Of a stretch of 36,263 nucleotides of DNA, positions 30,246 through 36,263 are shown in pieces. The notes under the pieces are model-generated. The model did not search any database. It saw only the letters and a list, made by a program, of their open reading frames with translations, and was not told the origin of the DNA. The translations under genes and the position numbers were made by a program. Each line of letters opens with the position of its first letter. Position 1 is the first letter of the stretch. Location: the NCBI GenBank assembly GCA_030157865.1, contig JAOATY010000030.1, positions 1-36,263 of the forward strand, in the 5' to 3' direction. Source of the DNA: Candidatus Nanopelagicales bacterium (GTDB lineage Bacteria > Actinomycetota > Actinomycetes > S36-B12 > UBA5976).

Positions 30246-31361
30246 TTAAGCAAGCGCATCTTCAAGCTTTAGCAATTCGTAACCGAATGCTTCAGCAACT
30301 GCTGGGTAAGTTACCTTGCCAGCGTGAGTGTTTAGGCCAAGAGCAAGTGCTGCATCGTCCTTAAGTGCCTGCTTCCAACCCTTGTTAGCTAGCGCAACGG
30401 CGTAAGGCAATGTCACGTTAGTTAGTGCGTAGGTTGAAGTGTTTGGAACTGAACCTGGCATGTTTGCAACGCAGTAGAAAACTGAGTTGTGGACTGTGTA
30501 AGTCGGGTCAGCGTGGGTTGTTGCATGTGAATCTTCAAAGCAACCGCCCTGATCGATTGCAATGTCAACAAGTACTGAACCTGGCTTCATGCGAGATACC
30601 AATTCGTTGCTAACAAGCTTTGGAGCCTTAGCGCCTGGTACAAGTACTGCGCCGATTACTAGGTCAGCTGCAAGGCACTCTTGTTCAATTGCGTAAGCAT
30701 TTGAAGCAAGGGTCTTGATAGCACCATTGAATGCAAGATCGATCTGACGAAGACGTGGGATGTTTAGATCAAGGATCGTTACATCTGCGCCCATACCAAG
30801 TGCGATCTGGGCTGCGTGAAGTCCGGAGACGCCACCGCCAAGAACTACAACCTTGGCTGGCTTAACGCCCGGTACGCCACCAAGTAGTACGCCGCGGCCA
30901 CCGTTAGCGCGCATCAATGAGTAAGCGCCAACCTGTGGAGCCAAACGACCGGCAACTTCGGACATTGGTGCAAGTAGTGGAAGTGAGCGATCTGCTAGCT
31001 CAACAGTTTCGTAAGCAACGCCAGTTACCTTGTTCTTAAGCAAGGCATCAGTGCACTTCTGTTCTGCAGCAAGATGCAAGTAAGTGAATAGCAACTGACC
31101 ATCGCGCATGCGATCGTATTCAGCAGCAATTGGCTCCTTGACCTTCATGATCATTTCGCCGGTCTGCCAAACTTCATCAGCAGTAGCTAGCATCTTGGCG
31201 CCAGCCTTTACGTACTCTTCGTTTGAGATCGAGGAACCGATACCGGCATCCTGCTCAATAAAAACTTCGTGGCCGTGGCGGACCATTTCCATAACGCCAG
31301 CAGGAGTAATTGCAACGCGGTATTCATGGTTCTTGATCTCGCGTGGAACGCCAATCTTCAT
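30246..31361 (-). CDS. ald: Alanine dehydrogenase
   Basis: 371 aa from the ATG at 31361 (MKIGVPREIKNHEYRVAITP), the usual start and length; a 16-codon upstream extension is possible but not family-like. It interconverts L-alanine and pyruvate plus ammonia with NAD(H). Known functional residues are in place: Arg15 (NHEYRVA), Lys75 (MKVKEP), His96 (YLHLAAE) and the NAD-binding GGGVSG (175-180). AAAGG lies about 9 nt before the ATG. It is a single-gene unit ending at the shared terminator. Symmetric sites upstream suggest control by an Lrp/AsnC-type regulator, as AldR controls ald in mycobacteria; no such regulator gene is in the window. Confidence 0.97.
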   Translation of the reverse strand: MKIGVPREIKNHEYRVAITPAGVMEMVRHGHEVFIEQDAGIGSSISNEEYVKAGAKMLATADEVWQTGEMIMKVKEPIAAEYDRMRDGQLLFTYLHLAAEQKCTDALLKNKVTGVAYETVELADRSLPLLAPMSEVAGRLAPQVGAYSLMRANGGRGVLLGGVPGVKPAKVVVLGGGVSGLHAAQIALGMGADVTILDLNIPRLRQIDLAFNGAIKTLASNAYAIEQECLAADLVIGAVLVPGAKAPKLVSNELVSRMKPGSVLVDIAIDQGGCFEDSHATTHADPTYTVHNSVFYCVANMPGSVPNTSTYALTNVTLPYAVALANKGWKQALKDDAALALGLNTHAGKVTYPAVAEAFGYELLKLEDALA

Positions 31362-31416
31362 GACGAAAACCTTTCGGATGTGGCCAAGCCGTTTTGCTCG
31401 CCTTGACATACGCTAC

Positions 31417-31460
31417 CTACGAAATCGCTAAACGAATATTTCGGGGTACCGATTTCGTAG
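31417..31460 (-). promoter_or_regulatory. ald upstream operator array
   Basis: CTACGAAATCG (31417-31427) and CGATTTCGTAG (31450-31460) form a perfect 11-bp inverted repeat. Midway lies the related near-palindrome CGAATATTTCG (31433-31443). Centres are ~16-17 bp apart, so three CGAAAT-type sites are regularly spaced 56-99 bp before the ald start. A plausible promoter (TTTAGC, 16 bp, TATGTC, minus strand) overlaps the nearest site. Confidence 0.55.
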
Positions 31461-31539
31461 TGGCCAATTCGGAATGCGCAATCCCCTATTAGGCAAGGTT
31501 CGGAATTCGCAAAAGTGTGCCTTTTTGGCAACGAATTAC

Positions 31540-32187
31540 CTAGTTTTTAGGCAGCCAGACGCGATCGGTATTCAATACGTCTTCTCGGGCGTGCCATGGC
31601 GCGTCCGCACTACGTAAGGCCAAGTCTGGTTCAGCCATTGCAATTAGGGCTGCGTGAGTTCCAGCAACCAGCTGAGGGTTAGTAACTGCTCCCCGACGAA
31701 TTGATTCCAAGACATCTTGAATCGGGATCCAATGAACGGGCATATCAAGTTCTTCGGCGTCGCCAAGTGGTCGGCCATCAGGATGCAGGCTCAAGTCTTG
31801 GGCAAAGTAAATGCGAATCTGTTCGGAAGATCCGCCTGGAGTATTTGCTAGATCAAGCAATACGTTCCAAGTTTGGGCAACGTAACCGGTTTCCTCAAAA
31901 AGTTCGCGCTTAGCTGTTTCTAATGGATCTTCATTAGCTAAATCCATTAAGCCAGCTGGAGCTTCCCACATGATTTTGCCTTGGGCGTGACGATACTGCT
32001 CAATCAAAAGCAATTCACCAGAATCGTTTAGCGCAATGATTGCAACCGCGCCGGGGTGAACTATGTAATCGCGTTCTACAGTTTCACCATTTAGTTCAAA
32101 AGCATCGTGGCGAACATCCCAGACCATGCCTGAGAACACAGTCTTGCGATCGAGAATTGGGTGCGAAACTAACCGATCAGAGATCAT
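31540..32187 (-). CDS. NUDIX hydrolase, ADP-ribose pyrophosphatase type
   Basis: 215 aa. The Nudix box is at ~79-101: GLMDLANEDPLETAKRELFEETG. It carries the EX7REUXEE core that binds metal, but has one residue more than the canonical G-x5-E spacing at its front. PAGLMD just before and WEAP upstream fit the ADP-ribose/NDP-sugar hydrolase branch. It would cleave ADP-ribose to AMP and ribose 5-phosphate. It lies 14 bp after pyrG on the same strand; pyrG followed by this NUDIX gene is conserved in Actinobacteria. Exact substrate is inferred. Confidence 0.92.
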   Translation of the reverse strand: MISDRLVSHPILDRKTVFSGMVWDVRHDAFELNGETVERDYIVHPGAVAIIALNDSGELLLIEQYRHAQGKIMWEAPAGLMDLANEDPLETAKRELFEETGYVAQTWNVLLDLANTPGGSSEQIRIYFAQDLSLHPDGRPLGDAEELDMPVHWIPIQDVLESIRRGAVTNPQLVAGTHAALIAMAEPDLALRSADAPWHAREDVLNTDRVWLPKN

Positions 32188-32201
32188 GTTTGATTTGATG
32201 A

Positions 32202-33848
<1,647 letters not shown>

Positions 33849-33946
33849 TCAGCGGGACTTCGGTAATCGGGTCGGCAATAATTTTTTCGTGTTGCCAGAA
33901 GTTGGCGGATTTGGTGCCTTGAGTTGGGTGGCTTACTTAGCCTTGC

Positions 33947-35635
33947 CTATTTCGAGGTGCGCTCAGCCTTTGCCAAAGCCAGCAATTCCTCGGCCAGCTG
34001 GGTGCCAGCTTGGCTATCGGCCAGACCTGCCAGCATTCGAGACAGCTCAGCCACGCGCTCGCCCTGTTGCACTTCAGACACAGACGAACTGTGAACTTCT
34101 TGGCCATCTGAGCGCGCGATAACTAAGTGACGATCTGCAAAGGCAGCAACCTGCGGCAAGTGGGTTACGACAATTACTTGAGCATTTCGAGCCAGGCGAG
34201 CTAGGCGCTTGCCAACTTCAACTGCGGCCGCGCCACCAACGCCAGCATCGACTTCATCGAATACGAAAGTTTCGGTTGGATCGGCAGCGGCTAGGACTAC
34301 TTCAACGGCCAACATGATTCGGCTAAGTTCGCCGCCGGATGCGCCCTTGGACATTGGGATCCACGGGGAATCTGGCCGGCTGATTAGGCCTAGTTCAATT
34401 AAGTCCGCACCAGATGGGCCAGGGCTCGCTGGGCTTAACTTGAATTGCACAGTTGCCCCTGGCATTGCCAAGGATTCAAGCTCTCCAGTTACTTGCGCCG
34501 AGAATGCAGCTGCCGCTTTTGTGCGAGCTTTAGTAATGTCGGCTGCAGCTTTTGTCAGGTCAGCTTTAACTTGAACTAAATCCGCGCGAAGTTGTTCAAG
34601 TACTTCATCGCCACCTTCGAGTTCGGCCAATCGTGGACGATTTTCTTCAACCCATGCCAGCAAATCATCAACGTCACCGAATTCGCGCGTCAAAGTCTTT
34701 AGTGCTGCCCGGCGCGATTCCACGAATGCAAGGCGCTGCGGCGAGGCATCGATTCCACTTGAATAGGCGCTGATGTCTGCAGATAAATCAGCGGCCAGAA
34801 TTTCAAGTTCTTTCATCCGGTCTGCGAATTCGCCAAGTGTCGAATCTAAGGCGCGTTCGTGATCTAAACCTTTGCGAGCAGTTACCAAGGCTGCAACAAC
34901 TGGCAAGTCTTCGCCTTGTCCCCCAGTTAATAGGTCACTAGCTCTGGCCGTTACTTCATAAAGTGCTTCAGTGTGTGCCAGGCGCTTGGCTTCATCATCA
35001 AGTTCGTTATCTTCACCTGGTAGCGGCTTTAAAGAATCAACTTGTTCCAGGATTCTGGTAATTCGCTCAAGTTGGGCTGCACGCGTTCCAGCATCCGAGG
35101 TCAGGCTTTCGATTCGGCGCTCAAGGGTGCGCTGGGCTTCCCAAAGTTCGGTGTATTTGGCCATTGGCTTGGCAACACTTTCGCCAGCGTAGCGATCCAG
35201 GAGCAATCGCTGTTGTTCGGTTTTAGTCAGGCGCAATTGATCACTTTGGCCATGGACTGCAACTAACGCCTCGCCCATCTCGCTAACTGCAGCAGCGGGA
35301 ACAGAGGCGCCACCGGCAAATGAGCGAGAACGACCTGTTGAGTTCACTTGGCGCGAAATGATTGCAATGTTGCCATCTTCGACTTGACCGCCAAGTTCAT
35401 CAAGGCGAGTTACTAATTCATTTGGAATTGCAACATCAGCTTCAACGGAGGCTTGTTCAGCGCCGGTTGAAATCAAAGTGCTGTCAGCCTTGCCACCAAA
35501 GAGTAAATGCAGGCTGCGAAACACCATGGTCTTGCCAGTTCCAGTTTCGCCTGTAAGCACGGTCAAGCCAGGTGAGAAATCTAAAGTGGCATCGCGAATT
35601 ACGCCAAGGTTTTTAATTCGAAGCTGTTCGATCAT
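33947..35635 (-). CDS. recN: DNA repair protein RecN
   Basis: 562 aa SMC-like ATPase that acts on double-strand breaks. Walker A is GETGTGKT (29-36). A long coiled-coil/hinge middle (~150-390, Ala/Glu/Arg-rich) is followed by the signature GASGGELSR, Walker B FVFDEVDAGVGG and a VTHLPQVAAFAD His switch. Its start is 8 bp behind the NAD kinase stop, so the two share an operon, a common actinobacterial order. RecN is SOS-induced in many bacteria, but no LexA box is visible next to this gene; any promoter must lie upstream of the NAD kinase gene, outside the window. Confidence 0.97.
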   Translation of the reverse strand: MIEQLRIKNLGVIRDATLDFSPGLTVLTGETGTGKTMVFRSLHLLFGGKADSTLISTGAEQASVEADVAIPNELVTRLDELGGQVEDGNIAIISRQVNSTGRSRSFAGGASVPAAAVSEMGEALVAVHGQSDQLRLTKTEQQRLLLDRYAGESVAKPMAKYTELWEAQRTLERRIESLTSDAGTRAAQLERITRILEQVDSLKPLPGEDNELDDEAKRLAHTEALYEVTARASDLLTGGQGEDLPVVAALVTARKGLDHERALDSTLGEFADRMKELEILAADLSADISAYSSGIDASPQRLAFVESRRAALKTLTREFGDVDDLLAWVEENRPRLAELEGGDEVLEQLRADLVQVKADLTKAAADITKARTKAAAAFSAQVTGELESLAMPGATVQFKLSPASPGPSGADLIELGLISRPDSPWIPMSKGASGGELSRIMLAVEVVLAAADPTETFVFDEVDAGVGGAAAVEVGKRLARLARNAQVIVVTHLPQVAAFADRHLVIARSDGQEVHSSSVSEVQQGERVAELSRMLAGLADSQAGTQLAEELLALAKAERTSK

Positions 35636-35643
35636 GCGTTAAC

Positions 35644-36263
35644 TTACTTAGCTCGCCAGCCGTGGACTGGTAATTCAAACTTTGCAACCAAGCGCTCAGT
35701 AAATGGTGTCATGTGAATGCGGGCAAGTTTTACTGGCTTGGTATTTCGAACTACGCGAAGTTTGCCACCAGTTGCCAGGTCGGTGTTTCGCTGACGATCG
35801 GCGCTAACAACTACTGGACCTAATGTGATTTCAACGTCAACAACAGATGATGGCGAAACCACAAGTGGCTTTGAGAACAAGGCGTGCGCACTAACTGGCA
35901 CGACTAACATCGCTTCAACTTCTGGCCAGACAACTGGTCCCCCAGCACTAAAGGCATAAGCCGTTGATCCGGTTGGGGTTGCAACTAGCACGCCATCGCA
36001 GGCCCATTGTGAAACTGGACGCTCATCGATACTGACAAGCAAGTTCGCCATATGCTCGCGATTAAATTTTTCGATCGCAATTTCGTTAAGAGCCCATGAT
36101 TCCCAAGTTCGACCATCGGCATCGGTTGCAGTGATCGAAAGTGCCATACGTTCTTCAACTGACCATTCGTTGTTCACAACAACGCTGATCACGCGTTCAA
36201 TGTCTTCTGGTTCGGCTTCAGCCAAGAAGCCAACGTGACCTAAGTTAACGCCAAGTACTGGAA
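35644..36263 (-). CDS. nadK: NAD kinase, 5' part missing at window edge
   Basis: About 206 C-terminal residues; the N-terminus, including the GGDG motif, lies right of the window. The reading frame runs to the last base. It shows GVNLGHVGFLAE at the edge, LNEIAIEKF (adenine-binding NE), and the ATPTGSTAYAFSAGGP loop, all diagnostic of NAD kinase. It phosphorylates NAD to NADP. The end GWRAK and 8-bp spacing to recN fit an operon. An apparent internal start at 36225 (TTG) is within the conserved core and is not a real start. Confidence 0.96.
   Translation of the reverse strand, partial: PVLGVNLGHVGFLAEAEPEDIERVISVVVNNEWSVEERMALSITATDADGRTWESWALNEIAIEKFNREHMANLLVSIDERPVSQWACDGVLVATPTGSTAYAFSAGGPVVWPEVEAMLVVPVSAHALFSKPLVVSPSSVVDVEITLGPVVVSADRQRNTDLATGGKLRVVRNTKPVKLARIHMTPFTERLVAKFELPVHGWRAK

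Noticed and set aside
35644-36225. Complete 193-aa protein from the TTG at 36225
   Set aside because: The frame continues to the window edge with the conserved GVNLGHVGFLAE of NAD kinase, so it is a truncated gene.

Overview
The window looks like chromosomal DNA of a moderate-GC actinobacterium, perhaps a small-genome freshwater lineage (inference from gene content and base composition; no search was run). The evidence is gene order. A long leftward block carries recA-recX-miaB-miaA-dapF-hflX-dinG, with lexA, a LysM cell-division suppressor, nrdR and a B12-dependent ribonucleotide reductase beyond it. A DUF3046 gene sits upstream of recA, and pyrG-NUDIX lie beside recN and NAD kinase. These are typical actinobacterial neighbourhoods.

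Layout. 1-1324: a restriction-modification pair running off the left edge, with an EcoRII-C-like nuclease and a truncated cytosine-5 methyltransferase. 1432-5008: class II nrdJ and its repressor gene nrdR. 5009-5497: a 489-bp regulatory region with a NrdR box pair, a five-fold helically phased GTGTTAC array, DnaA-box-like sites and, at its right end, the palindromic promoter of a toxin-antitoxin operon. 5498-6346: a 57-aa unknown ORF, a VapB-like antitoxin and a PIN (VapC) toxin in one overlapping operon. 6426-17453: one 11-kb gene for a 3675-residue secreted and membrane-anchored protein with four Gly-rich blocks, two LamG-like domains, 18 InlB-type repeats and an FN3 domain. 17654-18974: divergent LysM suppressor and lexA separated by at least three LexA boxes. 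19054-28375: lipoprotein, dinG, hflX, dapF, miaA, miaB, recX, recA and DUF3046, all leftward. 28427-30160: an orphan rightward membrane protein with a degenerate histidine-kinase ATPase domain. 30246-36263: ald, NUDIX, pyrG, recN and the C-terminal part of NAD kinase, all leftward.

How it works together. The core is a DNA-damage and DNA-precursor neighbourhood: LexA, RecA, RecX, RecN, DinG and a LysM division suppressor act in the SOS response, while NrdJ/NrdR and PyrG supply nucleotides. Clear LexA boxes lie before lexA/LysM and before recA, and a weaker one before nrdJ. In relatives such as Mycobacterium and Corynebacterium, lexA, the LysM/suppressor gene and nrdR are immediate neighbours. 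Here about 12 kb (toxin-antitoxin operon plus giant surface protein) lies between nrdR and the LysM gene, which suggests an insertion into a conserved locus.
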